Below are positions 1 through 7,061 of a DNA stretch of 64,000 nucleotides, one piece after another. The notes beneath the pieces are model-generated. The model ran no database searches. It saw only the letters and a program-made list of their open reading frames with translations, and had not been told where the DNA came from. Positions within the stretch are counted from its first letter, which is position 1; every line of letters starts with the position of its first letter. Both the position numbers and the translations under genes were made by a program. Source of the DNA: DATDAH01 sp963845425 (GTDB lineage Bacteria > Actinomycetota > Acidimicrobiia > Acidimicrobiales > DATDAH01); NCBI GenBank assembly GCA_963845425.1, contig CAWJSC010000010.1, positions 186,001-250,000 on the forward strand, in the 5' to 3' direction.

Positions 1-1
1 G

Positions 2-694
2 CCCGAGGGCTTCCGCCACGTGGCCTGGCAGGACCTCGACGCCCTGGAGTCCGCGCTCGACCCGTCGGTGACCGCCGTGATGCTCGAGCCCGTCCAAGGC
101 GAGGGCGGGGTCAACCCCGCCGAGGCCGAGTACTTCGCCGGCGTGCGCCGGCTCTGTGACGACCGAGGGATCCTGTTCGTCGTCGACGAGATCCAGACCG
201 GCCTCGGCCGGACGGGGGCGTGGTTCGGCTTCCAGCACTTCGGCGTCCAGCCCGACATCGTGACCATCGCCAAGGCTCTCGGCAACGGCGTCCCCATCGG
301 GGCCTGCTGGGCCAGGGCCGAGGTGGCCGCGGCCTTCGTGCCGGGCGACCACGCCACCACCTTCGGCGGCCAGCCCCTGGCCACCGCCGCGGCCCGCAAG
401 GTGCTCGAGGTCATGGAGCGCGAGGACGTCCCCGCCCGGGCCCGGGACGCGGGCAAACGGCTGTCCGACGGCCTCCTCGCCCTGCCACAGGTGGTCGGCG
501 TGCGGGGTCTCGGCCTCCTGCTGGCCGCCGAGCTGGAGGACCGGGACGGTCGGGAAGTGGCTGAGGCCGCCCTCGAGGCCGGCCTGGTGATCAACGGGAT
601 CAGCCCCACCGCCCTGCGCTTCGCCCCGAGCCTGCTGATCAGCGAAGCCGAGATCGACGAAGCCCTGAGCATCCTGGAAGGCGTGTTGACGTGA
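2..694 (+). CDS. argD: Acetylornithine aminotransferase, C-terminal part (5' end outside window)
   Basis: This is the last 230 residues of a class-III PLP aminotransferase that forms N2-acetylornithine in arginine biosynthesis. The frame is open at the left edge, so the N-terminal part lies outside. Visible in family order are the EPVQGEGG stretch, the VVDEIQTGLGRTG block whose Asp holds the PLP ring nitrogen, and IAKALGNG with the Schiff-base lysine. Its TGA overlaps the argF GTG by four bases (GTGA), which implies translational coupling. Other ornithine-type aminotransferases share these motifs; the argF-argR-argG-argH context decides the call. Confidence 0.93.
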   Translation, partial: PEGFRHVAWQDLDALESALDPSVTAVMLEPVQGEGGVNPAEAEYFAGVRRLCDDRGILFVVDEIQTGLGRTGAWFGFQHFGVQPDIVTIAKALGNGVPIGACWARAEVAAAFVPGDHATTFGGQPLATAAARKVLEVMEREDVPARARDAGKRLSDGLLALPQVVGVRGLGLLLAAELEDRDGREVAEAALEAGLVINGISPTALRFAPSLLISEAEIDEALSILEGVLT

Positions 695-1581
695 GGCACC
701 TGCTGGAGATCGACGACCTGACCCGGGACGAGCTCTTCGAGGTGATCTCCCTCGCCCTCGACCCCAACCCGCCCCAGGTCCTGTCCCGCAAGGGCATGGC
801 CCTGGTGTTCGAGAAGCCCTCGGCCCGGACCCGCAACTCCATGGAGATGGCGGTCAAGGACCTCGGCGGCCACCCGGTGGCGATCCGCGGCGAGGAGGTC
901 AGCATCGACCAGCGGGAGTCGGCCGAGGACGTGGCCCGCACCCTCGCCTGCTACCACGCCGCGATCGGCGCCCGGGTCTTCGACCACTCGGTGCTGGAGC
1001 GGATGGCCAAGGTCTCCTGGGTGCCCGTCATCAACCTCCTGTCCGACGACGCCCACCCGCTGCAGGCCCTGGCCGACCTGCTGACCATGGCCGACGAGTT
1101 CGGCGACCTCAACGGCCACACGCTGGCGTACGTGGGCGACGGCAACAACATGTGCCGGTCACTGGCCCTCGCGGCCACCCTCGCGGGGATGCAGGTCCGG
1201 GTGGCCAGCCCGCCGGGCTACGCGCTGGCCGCGCACGACGTCGATCGCATCGCGGGCATGGGCGTGGCCCCGGAGCTGTTCGACCGGCCCGAGGAGGCCG
1301 TCGATGGCGTCGACGTCGTCTACACCGACGTCTGGACGTCGATGGGCCAGGAGACCGAGGCCGCCGCCCGCCGCAAGGCATTCGAGGGCTTCATGGTCGA
1401 CGATCGGGTCATGGGCCGGGCCGCCGACAAGGCGATCTTCCTGCACTGCCTGCCCGCCCACCGGGGCGAGGAGGTCTCCCACGAGGTGCTCGAGGGTGCC
1501 CAGAGCCGGGTCTGGCGCCAGGCCGAGAACCGCATGCACGCCGCCCGGGGCGCCGTGGCCTGGATCCTGGGTCAGGTCTGA
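691..1581 (+). CDS. argF: Ornithine carbamoyltransferase
   Basis: It converts carbamoyl phosphate and ornithine to citrulline in the cytosol. The protein has 296 residues, close to the usual 300-330. The carbamoyl-phosphate loop SARTR is at residues 44-48, HPLQ at 122-125 and HCLP at 252-255, so both substrate sites look intact. The GTG start is chosen because it gives the family N-terminus (RHLLEIDDLT) and overlaps the argD stop. It is the second gene of the arginine operon. The next gene, argR, follows after 75 bases that contain a short inverted repeat. Confidence 0.96.
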   Translation: MRHLLEIDDLTRDELFEVISLALDPNPPQVLSRKGMALVFEKPSARTRNSMEMAVKDLGGHPVAIRGEEVSIDQRESAEDVARTLACYHAAIGARVFDHSVLERMAKVSWVPVINLLSDDAHPLQALADLLTMADEFGDLNGHTLAYVGDGNNMCRSLALAATLAGMQVRVASPPGYALAAHDVDRIAGMGVAPELFDRPEEAVDGVDVVYTDVWTSMGQETEAAARRKAFEGFMVDDRVMGRAADKAIFLHCLPAHRGEEVSHEVLEGAQSRVWRQAENRMHAARGAVAWILGQV

Positions 1582-1606
1582 CATGCGGGCCTGCGACACG
1601 AAGCGA

Positions 1607-1630
1607 GCCGACGGTGTCCGGTCCGTCGGC
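1607..1630. repeat. Inverted repeat between argF and argR
   Basis: GCCGACGG at 1607-1614 and CCGTCGGC at 1623-1630 form an 8-bp stem with an 8-base loop, in the 75-base gap between argF and argR. There is no T-run, so it is not a typical intrinsic terminator. It could be a weak attenuator or an mRNA stability hairpin within the operon. I do not see a clear ARG box in it. Confidence 0.5.
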
Positions 1631-1656
1631 GGGTCGGAGCGAGCGGAGCTGGAGCC

Positions 1657-2124
1657 ATGAGTGCCAAGACCCAGCGCCAGCACAAGATCACGAGGTACCT
1701 CGAGACCGAGGACGTCTCCAGCCAGGTCCAGCTCGTCGAGCTGCTGGCCGCCGACGGCATCACCGCCACTCAGGCCACCGTCTCCCGTGACTTGGACGAC
1801 CTGGGCGCCATCAAGGTGCGGGCCCGGGGCGGCGTCACCGTCTACGCCGTGCCCGAGCTGCCCAAGGACCAGGTTCCCCCCGCCGACCACCTGCGTCGGG
1901 TGCTGGGAGACTGGGTGGTCGAGGTGGCCCACAGCCACAACCTCGTCGTCCTGCGCACCCCGCCGGGGTCGGCCCACGTGGTCGCCTCGGCCCTGGACCG
2001 TTCATCGCTGCCCGAGGTGCTCGGCACGGTGGCGGGCGACGACACGCTCATCATCGTGGCGGACGAGGACGTCCCCGGATCGACCCTGGCCGACCAGCTC
2101 CGCGAGCTGGCCGGCCTTTCCTGA
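1657..2124 (+). CDS. argR: Arginine repressor
   Basis: Hexameric arginine-responsive regulator of the arg genes, 155 residues, the normal ArgR length. The N-terminal ~70 residues form the winged helix-turn-helix (ITATQATVSRDLDDLGAIKV contains the recognition helix). The C-terminal half carries the oligomerisation and arginine-binding core, with LRTPPGSAHVVASALD and GTVAGDDTLIIVADED. It lies between argF and argG, so it is co-transcribed with its own targets and presumably autoregulated. The argG start follows ten bases after its stop. Confidence 0.95.
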   Translation: MSAKTQRQHKITRYLETEDVSSQVQLVELLAADGITATQATVSRDLDDLGAIKVRARGGVTVYAVPELPKDQVPPADHLRRVLGDWVVEVAHSHNLVVLRTPPGSAHVVASALDRSSLPEVLGTVAGDDTLIIVADEDVPGSTLADQLRELAGLS

Positions 2125-2134
2125 GAGGACTGTG

Positions 2135-3340
2135 ATGGCCAAGAGAGTGGTGCTCGCGTACAGCGGCGGGCTGGACACGTCGGTCGCCGTGCGCTGGCTG
2201 ATCGACGAGCTGGGCTACGAGGTCGTCTGCCTGTGCGCGGACGTCGGCCAGGAGGGCAACGACTGGGGCCCGGTGCTCGAACGGGCCCGGGCCGCCGGCG
2301 CCGTCGAGGCCGAGGTGGTCGACGTCCGGGGCGAGTTCGCCAGGGACTTCGTCGTCCCGGCCCTGCGGGCCAACGCCATGTACGAGGGCCGCTACCCGCT
2401 GGTGTCGGCCCTGTCCCGGCCGGTCATCGTCCGCCACCTCGTGGAGGCGGCCAACCGGCACGGCGCCGGCGCGGTGGCCCACGGTTGCACCGGGAAGGGC
2501 AACGACCAGGTCCGCTTCGAGGTCGGTGTCCGCTCCATCGCCCCCAACCTCGACGTGCTCGCCCCCGTTCGTACCTGGGGCATGACCCGGGAGGACGCCA
2601 TCCTCTACGCCTATCGCCACGAGATCCCCATCACGGCGACGAAGGAGAAGCTGTACTCCATCGACGACAACCTCTGGGGCCGGGCCATCGAGTGTGGCGA
2701 GATGGAGGACCCGTGGGCCCAGCCGCCCCCGGGCGTGTGGTCGATGACCGTGGCCACCGAGACCGAGCCCCGGGACCTGGAGGTCTCCTTCGTGGAGGGC
2801 GTGCCCACCGCCGTCGACGGCGAGGAACTGGGCCTCGTGGAGCTCATCGAGAAGCTCAACACGGTCGTCGGCTCCTACGGCTGGGGTCGCATCGACATGG
2901 TCGAGAACCGGCGGGTGGGCATCAAGAGCCGGGAGACCTACGAGTGCCCCGCCGCCCTGGCGCTGATCATGGCCCACACCGACCTCGAGTCGATCACCCT
3001 CGAGCGGGACCTGGCGAGGGAGAAGTCCCGGTTGGAGCCCCGCTACGCCGAGCTGATCTACGACGGGCTCTGGTTCTCGCCACTGCGGGCCGCCTTCGAC
3101 GCCTTCGTCGAGGAGAGCCAGCACCTGGTCACCGGCGACGTCCGGCTCCGGCTGTCGCCGGGCCAGTGCGAGGTGACCGGGCGACGCAGCCCCCATTCGC
3201 TGTACGACTACGGCCTGGCCACCTACGACGCCGAGGACAGCTTCAACCACGAGGACAGCGCCGGCTTCGTCCGCCTCTGGGGCCTCGGCCTCGAGACGTG
3301 GGCCGCCAAGCGCCTCGAGCAGAAGGCCGAGCTCCCGTGA
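2135..3340 (+). CDS. argG: Argininosuccinate synthase
   Basis: ATP-dependent ligation of citrulline and aspartate to argininosuccinate. It has 401 residues, the usual length. The N-type ATP pyrophosphatase loop AYSGGLDTS is at residues 8-16. The GCTGKGNDQVRFE block that follows (substrate and Mg-ATP side) and the KSRETYE segment are also present. The ATG at 2135 is chosen because it gives the family start MAKRVVLAYSGG and has GAGAGGA upstream. The frame is open far upstream, but that part runs through argR and is not coding. The gene ends 16 bases before a strong palindrome that separates it from argH. Confidence 0.96.
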   Translation: MAKRVVLAYSGGLDTSVAVRWLIDELGYEVVCLCADVGQEGNDWGPVLERARAAGAVEAEVVDVRGEFARDFVVPALRANAMYEGRYPLVSALSRPVIVRHLVEAANRHGAGAVAHGCTGKGNDQVRFEVGVRSIAPNLDVLAPVRTWGMTREDAILYAYRHEIPITATKEKLYSIDDNLWGRAIECGEMEDPWAQPPPGVWSMTVATETEPRDLEVSFVEGVPTAVDGEELGLVELIEKLNTVVGSYGWGRIDMVENRRVGIKSRETYECPAALALIMAHTDLESITLERDLAREKSRLEPRYAELIYDGLWFSPLRAAFDAFVEESQHLVTGDVRLRLSPGQCEVTGRRSPHSLYDYGLATYDAEDSFNHEDSAGFVRLWGLGLETWAAKRLEQKAELP

Positions 3341-3356
3341 CGACCCGGACCTCACC

Positions 3357-3408
3357 CGTTCTGGGCCCACCCGTGTGTCGTGGAGAACACAGGGCTGTAC
3401 CCAGAACG
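3357..3408. repeat. Palindromic element, CGTTCTGG family, copy 1 (argG-argH gap)
   Basis: Outer arms CGTTCTGGG (3357-3365) and CCCAGAACG (3400-3408) pair perfectly. The pairing continues imperfectly inwards to 3378 and 3387, giving about 18 of 22 pairs around an 8-base loop (CGTGGAGA, 3379-3386). The loop region TGT-CGTNNGNN-ACA resembles copy 3 at 5629-5684. No T-run follows. It is 17 bases before the argH start, so a folded transcript could affect argH translation. Confidence 0.75.
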
Positions 3409-3425
3409 ATCGGTCGGGGGACCTC

Positions 3426-4799
3426 ATGACGCTCTGGCACGGACGGTTCGGGGACGGGCCGGCCGAGGAGCTGCTGGCCTACACGGTGAGCCTGCCCTTC
3501 GACCGACGCCTCGCGGCCGACGACCTGGCGGGGTCACGGGCCCATGTGCGGGGCCTGGTACGGGGAGAACTGCTGGACGGCGACGAGGCCGCCGCGGTGC
3601 TGGCCGCGCTCGACCAGGTCGAGGAGGAACTGGCCTCGGGCTCGTTCACCTTCGAGTTGTCCGACGAGGACATCCACACCGCCATCGAGCGGCGGGTCAC
3701 CGAGATCGCCGGACCGCCCGGGGCCAAGCTGCACACCGGCCGGAGCCGCAACGACCAGGTGGCGACCGACCTGCGCCTGTTCACCAAGCGGGAGCTGGGT
3801 GTGGTCGTGGACCGGGTCCTCGCCCTGCAGGGGGTCCTGGCCGAACGGGCCGACGAGGTGGGCGAGGCCCACCTGCCCGGCTACACGCACCTCCAGCGGG
3901 CCCAGCCCGTCCTGCTGGCGCACCACCTGCTGGCCCACGGCTGGGCGCTGGCCCGCGACGTGGACCGACTGCTCGACTGCCGGCGACGCCTCGACGTGTC
4001 GCCCCTGGGCGCGGGAGCACTGGCGGGCTCGTCCCTGCCCCTGGACCCCGCAGGGGCAGCCGCCGACCTGGGCTTCGCCGCCGCGTTCGACAACTCCCTC
4101 GACGCCGTGGGGGACCGGGACTTCGTGGCCGAGGCCCTCTTCGCATTGGCGCTCCTCGGCGTGCACCTCTCTCGCATCGGGGAGGAGCTGGTGCTGTGGA
4201 GCTCCGAGGAATTCGGCTTCTGTCGGCTCTCGGACACCTACGCCACGGGCAGCTCGATGATGCCGCAGAAGAAGAACCCCGACGTGGCCGAGCTGGCCCG
4301 GGGCAAGTCGGGGCGTCTCATCGGGCACCTGACCGGTCTGCTGGCCACGCTGAAGGGCCTGCCCCTGGCGTACAACCGTGACCTCCAGGAGGACAAGGAG
4401 CCCCTGTTCGACGCGCTCGACCAGACCACCATGGGCCTGGCCGCGCTCGCGGGGATGCTGGCCGAGCTGACGTTCGACACCGACCGCATGGCCGAGGCCG
4501 CCGACGACCCGGCCGCGGCCGCCACCGACCTGGCCGAGTTCCTGGTCCGGGGCGGCATGCCCTTCCGGGACGCCCACGCGGTCGTCGGCGACCTCGTCCG
4601 GCGGTCGGTCGACGAGGGCGAGGAGCTGGCCCCGCTGGTCGCAGCCGAGCCCCGTCTCGGCCCCGACGCCGCCGCTCTCCTCGAGCCCGGCGTCGGGGTG
4701 ACCATGCGCACGACCCGGGGCGCCGGAGGCCCGGCCGCCCTGCCGCTCCAGCGCGAGGCCTTCACCGCCCGCCTGGCGGAGGACCACGCCCGTCGGTGA
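3426..4799 (+). CDS. argH: Argininosuccinate lyase
   Basis: It cleaves argininosuccinate to arginine and fumarate, the last step of the pathway. It has 457 residues, typical for ArgH, in the fumarase/aspartase superfamily. The signature SSMMPQKKNP is at residues 276-285, with the catalytic Ser in that mobile loop. HTGRSRNDQ and TYTHLQ-like TRTHLQ equivalents (PGYTHLQRAQP) are also present. The ATG at 3426 gives the family start MTLWHGRF and has GGGGGA just upstream; a GTG 51 bases earlier would place coding sequence inside palindrome copy 1. It closes the arginine operon. Confidence 0.95.
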   Translation: MTLWHGRFGDGPAEELLAYTVSLPFDRRLAADDLAGSRAHVRGLVRGELLDGDEAAAVLAALDQVEEELASGSFTFELSDEDIHTAIERRVTEIAGPPGAKLHTGRSRNDQVATDLRLFTKRELGVVVDRVLALQGVLAERADEVGEAHLPGYTHLQRAQPVLLAHHLLAHGWALARDVDRLLDCRRRLDVSPLGAGALAGSSLPLDPAGAAADLGFAAAFDNSLDAVGDRDFVAEALFALALLGVHLSRIGEELVLWSSEEFGFCRLSDTYATGSSMMPQKKNPDVAELARGKSGRLIGHLTGLLATLKGLPLAYNRDLQEDKEPLFDALDQTTMGLAALAGMLAELTFDTDRMAEAADDPAAAATDLAEFLVRGGMPFRDAHAVVGDLVRRSVDEGEELAPLVAAEPRLGPDAAALLEPGVGVTMRTTRGAGGPAALPLQREAFTARLAEDHARR

Positions 4800-4810
4800 T
4801 CCCGACGCGG

Positions 4811-4872
4811 CCGACCGTTCTGGTCCCAGCTATCTTCACCCCAGCGCGCGTTGCTGGTACCAGAACGGTCGG
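4811..4872. repeat. Palindromic element, CGTTCTGG family, copy 2 (argH-mpg gap)
   Basis: CCGACCGTTCTGGTCCCAGC at 4811-4830 and the complementary arm at 4853-4872 match at 19 of 20 positions around a 22-base loop. The stem contains CCGTTCTGGT and ACCAGAACGG, shared with copy 3. It begins 12 bases after the argH stop and ends 9 bases before the next start. There is no T-run; it may act as a transcript-end hairpin or be a repeat element inserted at an operon boundary. Confidence 0.8.
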
Positions 4873-4881
4873 GTTGTGTAG

Positions 4882-5460
4882 GTGAGGCGGGTGTCGAGGG
4901 GGTTCTTCGAGCGGGACAGCCGGTTGGTCGCGCCCGAGCTGCTGAACAAGGTGCTGGTGCGGGGCGGCCGGACGGGACGCATCGTGGAGGTCGAGGCCTA
5001 CGCCGGGTCGGAGGACCCGGCCAGTCATGGGTTCCGCGGCCCCACACCCCGCAACGAGGTCATGTTCGGCCCGGCCGGTCACCTCTACGTCTACTTCACC
5101 TACGGGATGCACTTCTGTGCCAACGCGGTGTGCGGCGAGGTGGGGGAGAGCTCGGCGGTCCTCCTCCGGGCCTTGGCCCCGCTCACCGGCCTCGAGGAGA
5201 TGCGGGCGGCGCGGGGGGTCGCCGCCCGTCGGGACCGGGACCTGTGCAGCGGTCCGGCCAAGCTCTGCCAGGCGTTCGGCATCGACCGGCGCCAGGACGG
5301 CGTGGACCTGGTGACGGGCGAGGATGTCGGCGTGTTCGACGACGGGACCCCACCCCCGGCCCGACCCGGGGTGTCGGCCCGCATCGGCATCTCGGAGGCG
5401 GTCGACGAGCCCTGGCGCTGGTTCGTCCCCGGCGACGCCAACCTCTCCCGGTCCCGCTGA
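4882..5460 (+). CDS. mpg: 3-methyladenine DNA glycosylase (AAG/MPG family)
   Basis: Base-excision repair glycosylase that removes alkylated purines. It has 192 residues, normal for bacterial AAG. GRTGRIVEVEAYAG with the catalytic Glu, SHGFRGPTPRN and the FGPAGHLYVYFTYGMHFCANAV block are all characteristic of the family. The GTG start at 4882 gives RRVSRGFFERDSRLVAPELL; a second GTG at 4891 is possible. The stop overlaps the next ATG (CTGATG). In M. tuberculosis an mpg homologue also precedes tyrS, as here after two intervening genes. Confidence 0.9.
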   Translation: MRRVSRGFFERDSRLVAPELLNKVLVRGGRTGRIVEVEAYAGSEDPASHGFRGPTPRNEVMFGPAGHLYVYFTYGMHFCANAVCGEVGESSAVLLRALAPLTGLEEMRAARGVAARRDRDLCSGPAKLCQAFGIDRRQDGVDLVTGEDVGVFDDGTPPPARPGVSARIGISEAVDEPWRWFVPGDANLSRSR

Positions 5461-6389
5461 TGGACCGCTTCCGGCCCGAGCTGTTGATCATCGCGGCCGC
5501 CGTCCTCTGGGGGACCACGGGCACCGCCCAGGACCTCGGCGACGTCCAGGCCTCCCCGGTCGTCGTCGGCGTGGCCCGCATCGCCCTCGGCGGCACCCTC
5601 CTCGCCCTCGTCGCCAGGGCCACGACCGCCCGTTCTGGTTGCTCCGCTCTGTCGTCAGGAACAGAGGAGAGCAACCAGAACGGGATGCGGGCGGTGCCCG
5701 GGGCGGTGGTGGCGGGGATCGTGGCGGTGGCGGGGTACCAGGCGTGCTTCTTCGCCGCCGTGGAGCGGGCGGGCGTGGCCCTCGGGACGCTGGTGGCCAT
5801 CGGCAGCGGGCCGGTGTTCACCGGGATCGTGGCGCTGGTGGCCAGCCGGGAACGGCCCGTGCCGCGCTGGTACCCGGCGACCGGCCTGGCCGTCGTGGGC
5901 TGTGGCCTGCTGCTGGCCCCTGGAGGCGACAGCGAGCTCGACAGCGTCGGACTCGGCCTGGCCCTCGGCGCCGGCCTGTCCTACGCCGTCTACACGGTGG
6001 CGGCCAAGGCGCTCCTGAGCCGGGGGGTCCCCGGACCGAAGGTCATGGCCACGTTCTTCCTCGGTGGCGCGCTGCTCCTGGCCCCGGCCCTCCTCGTGGC
6101 CGACACGGACGGCCTGACCACGGCCAAAGGTCTCGCCATGGTGTTCTGGCTGGGGGTGGCGACCACCGCGGTGTCCTACGTGCTCTTCAGCGCCGGCCTG
6201 CAGCGCCTGCAGTCGTCCACCGTGGCCACCCTGAGCCTCACCGAGCCCCTCACGGCCGCGCTGCTGGGCGTCGTGGTCCTGGGCGAGCGTCCGGGCCTGG
6301 TGCCGGCCCTGGGCGCCCTGGTGCTGCTCTCCGGCCTCCTGGTGATGACGACCAGCCGCCCGACCGTGGAACCGATGGCCGAGCCCTGA
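5460..6389 (+). CDS. EamA/DMT-family membrane transporter carrying an in-frame palindromic insert
   Basis: About 309 residues with ten predicted membrane segments in two EamA repeats. The first begins LLIIAAAVLWGTTGTAQ and the second begins near LGLALGAGLSYAVYTVAAKALL. It is probably an inner-membrane metabolite or amino acid exporter; the substrate cannot be told. ATG 5460 overlaps the mpg stop. Residues 57-75, between membrane segments 2 and 3, are encoded by a 56-base near-perfect palindrome (5629-5684). They form a hydrophilic Ser/Gly/Asn/Glu-rich loop that I do not recognise as part of the family. The frame remains open throughout. Confidence 0.88.
   Translation: MDRFRPELLIIAAAVLWGTTGTAQDLGDVQASPVVVGVARIALGGTLLALVARATTARSGCSALSSGTEESNQNGMRAVPGAVVAGIVAVAGYQACFFAAVERAGVALGTLVAIGSGPVFTGIVALVASRERPVPRWYPATGLAVVGCGLLLAPGGDSELDSVGLGLALGAGLSYAVYTVAAKALLSRGVPGPKVMATFFLGGALLLAPALLVADTDGLTTAKGLAMVFWLGVATTAVSYVLFSAGLQRLQSSTVATLSLTEPLTAALLGVVVLGERPGLVPALGALVLLSGLLVMTTSRPTVEPMAEP
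5629..5684. repeat. Palindromic element, CGTTCTGG family, copy 3, inside the EamA gene
   Basis: CCCGTTCTGGTTGCTC (5629-5644) pairs with GAGCAACCAGAACGGG (5669-5684). Pairing extends inwards through CTCTGT (5647-5652) and ACAGAG (5661-5666), giving 22 of 24 pairs with an 8-base loop CGTCAGGA. Arms and loop layout match copy 1, and the CCGTTCTGGT end matches copy 2. It is wholly within coding sequence and is translated as part of a loop between two membrane segments. Confidence 0.88.
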
Positions 6390-6393
6390 CCGC

Positions 6394-6966
6394 CTACGCG
6401 TCGAGGGGGGACTGGCAGTCGAGCATGTCGTTGACCATGGCGAAGTGGTCGAGGGTGACCGTGATCTGACCGGATGCCCGGGCCGTGACGAGGAGCTCGG
6501 CGTCCTCACCAGCCAGGAGGGCGTCCGCGTACTCGGCCCGGTCGGTCAGGTAGGTGTCCCAGTCCTCGAGCCAGAGCCGGGTGAGGCGCTCGTCCTGGCC
6601 CTCGTCGGGGGCGATGGCCCGGAGGTCGACCACCATCGCGGCGAGGATGTCGTTGGCCTCGCTGACTGCGTCCCCACGCTCCTCGGGCGACGCCGCGTCG
6701 GCGGCGGGCGGCAGCTCGTCGATCCGGGCCACCGCCTCGGCGCAGAGGGCCTGGGCCTCGGTGGGGAAGGTGTCGTCGTCGAGCTGGTCGGGGATGCCCG
6801 GGTCGGCGATCAGGAACAGGTAGGCCCACATGCCGATCGTGGCCGCCACGACCAGGACGGCGAGGACGGTGCCGAGCCGGGGTCGCCCGGTCGCACGGCG
6901 TCGGCCCGGCGCCACGGGCTCAGCCGGCCGTGTGCCGTTGCTCGGGGGGTCCTCGATGCCGTTCAC
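6394..6966 (-). CDS. Hypothetical single-pass membrane protein
   Basis: 190 residues of no family I recognise. The first ~30 residues are polar and Pro/Arg-rich, followed by one membrane segment (LGTVLAVLVVAATIGMWAYL, about residues 32-51). The remaining ~135 residues are acidic and Ala-rich and probably outside the membrane. They include AQALCAEAVARIDELPPA, and a Cys near the C-terminus (MLDCQSP) could pair with the Cys in AQALC. It converges on the EamA gene with a 4-base gap and is divergent from tyrS. Confidence 0.75.
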   Translation of the reverse strand: MNGIEDPPSNGTRPAEPVAPGRRRATGRPRLGTVLAVLVVAATIGMWAYLFLIADPGIPDQLDDDTFPTEAQALCAEAVARIDELPPAADAASPEERGDAVSEANDILAAMVVDLRAIAPDEGQDERLTRLWLEDWDTYLTDRAEYADALLAGEDAELLVTARASGQITVTLDHFAMVNDMLDCQSPLDA

Positions 6967-6990
6967 GGGCCCAGCGTGGGCGCCCGGCCT

Positions 6991-7017
6991 TCGGGGTGTC
7001 CAATCGTCGGGGTGTCC
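6991..7017. repeat. 11-bp direct repeat in the divergent promoter region before tyrS
   Basis: TCGGGGTGTCC occurs at 6991-7001 and again at 7007-7017, a 16-base period. It lies between the divergent starts at 6966 (minus strand) and 7062 (tyrS). Spacing and position would suit a regulator binding site, but two copies could also be chance in GC-rich DNA. Confidence 0.4.
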
Positions 7018-7061
7018 CGATGGTCTGTGTCGCGCCCGATCCCGTGCGGCAGAGTTGAGCC

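Noticed and set aside
1582..1656. ARG box operator for ArgR before argR
   Set aside because: I looked for the AT-rich ARG box pattern and found only a GC-rich inverted repeat; the operator is probably upstream of the operon, outside the window.
3375..3425. Longer argH beginning at GTG 3375
   Set aside because: The extra 17 residues come from palindrome copy 1 and are not ArgH-like, while ATG 3426 gives the family N-terminus and a ribosome site.
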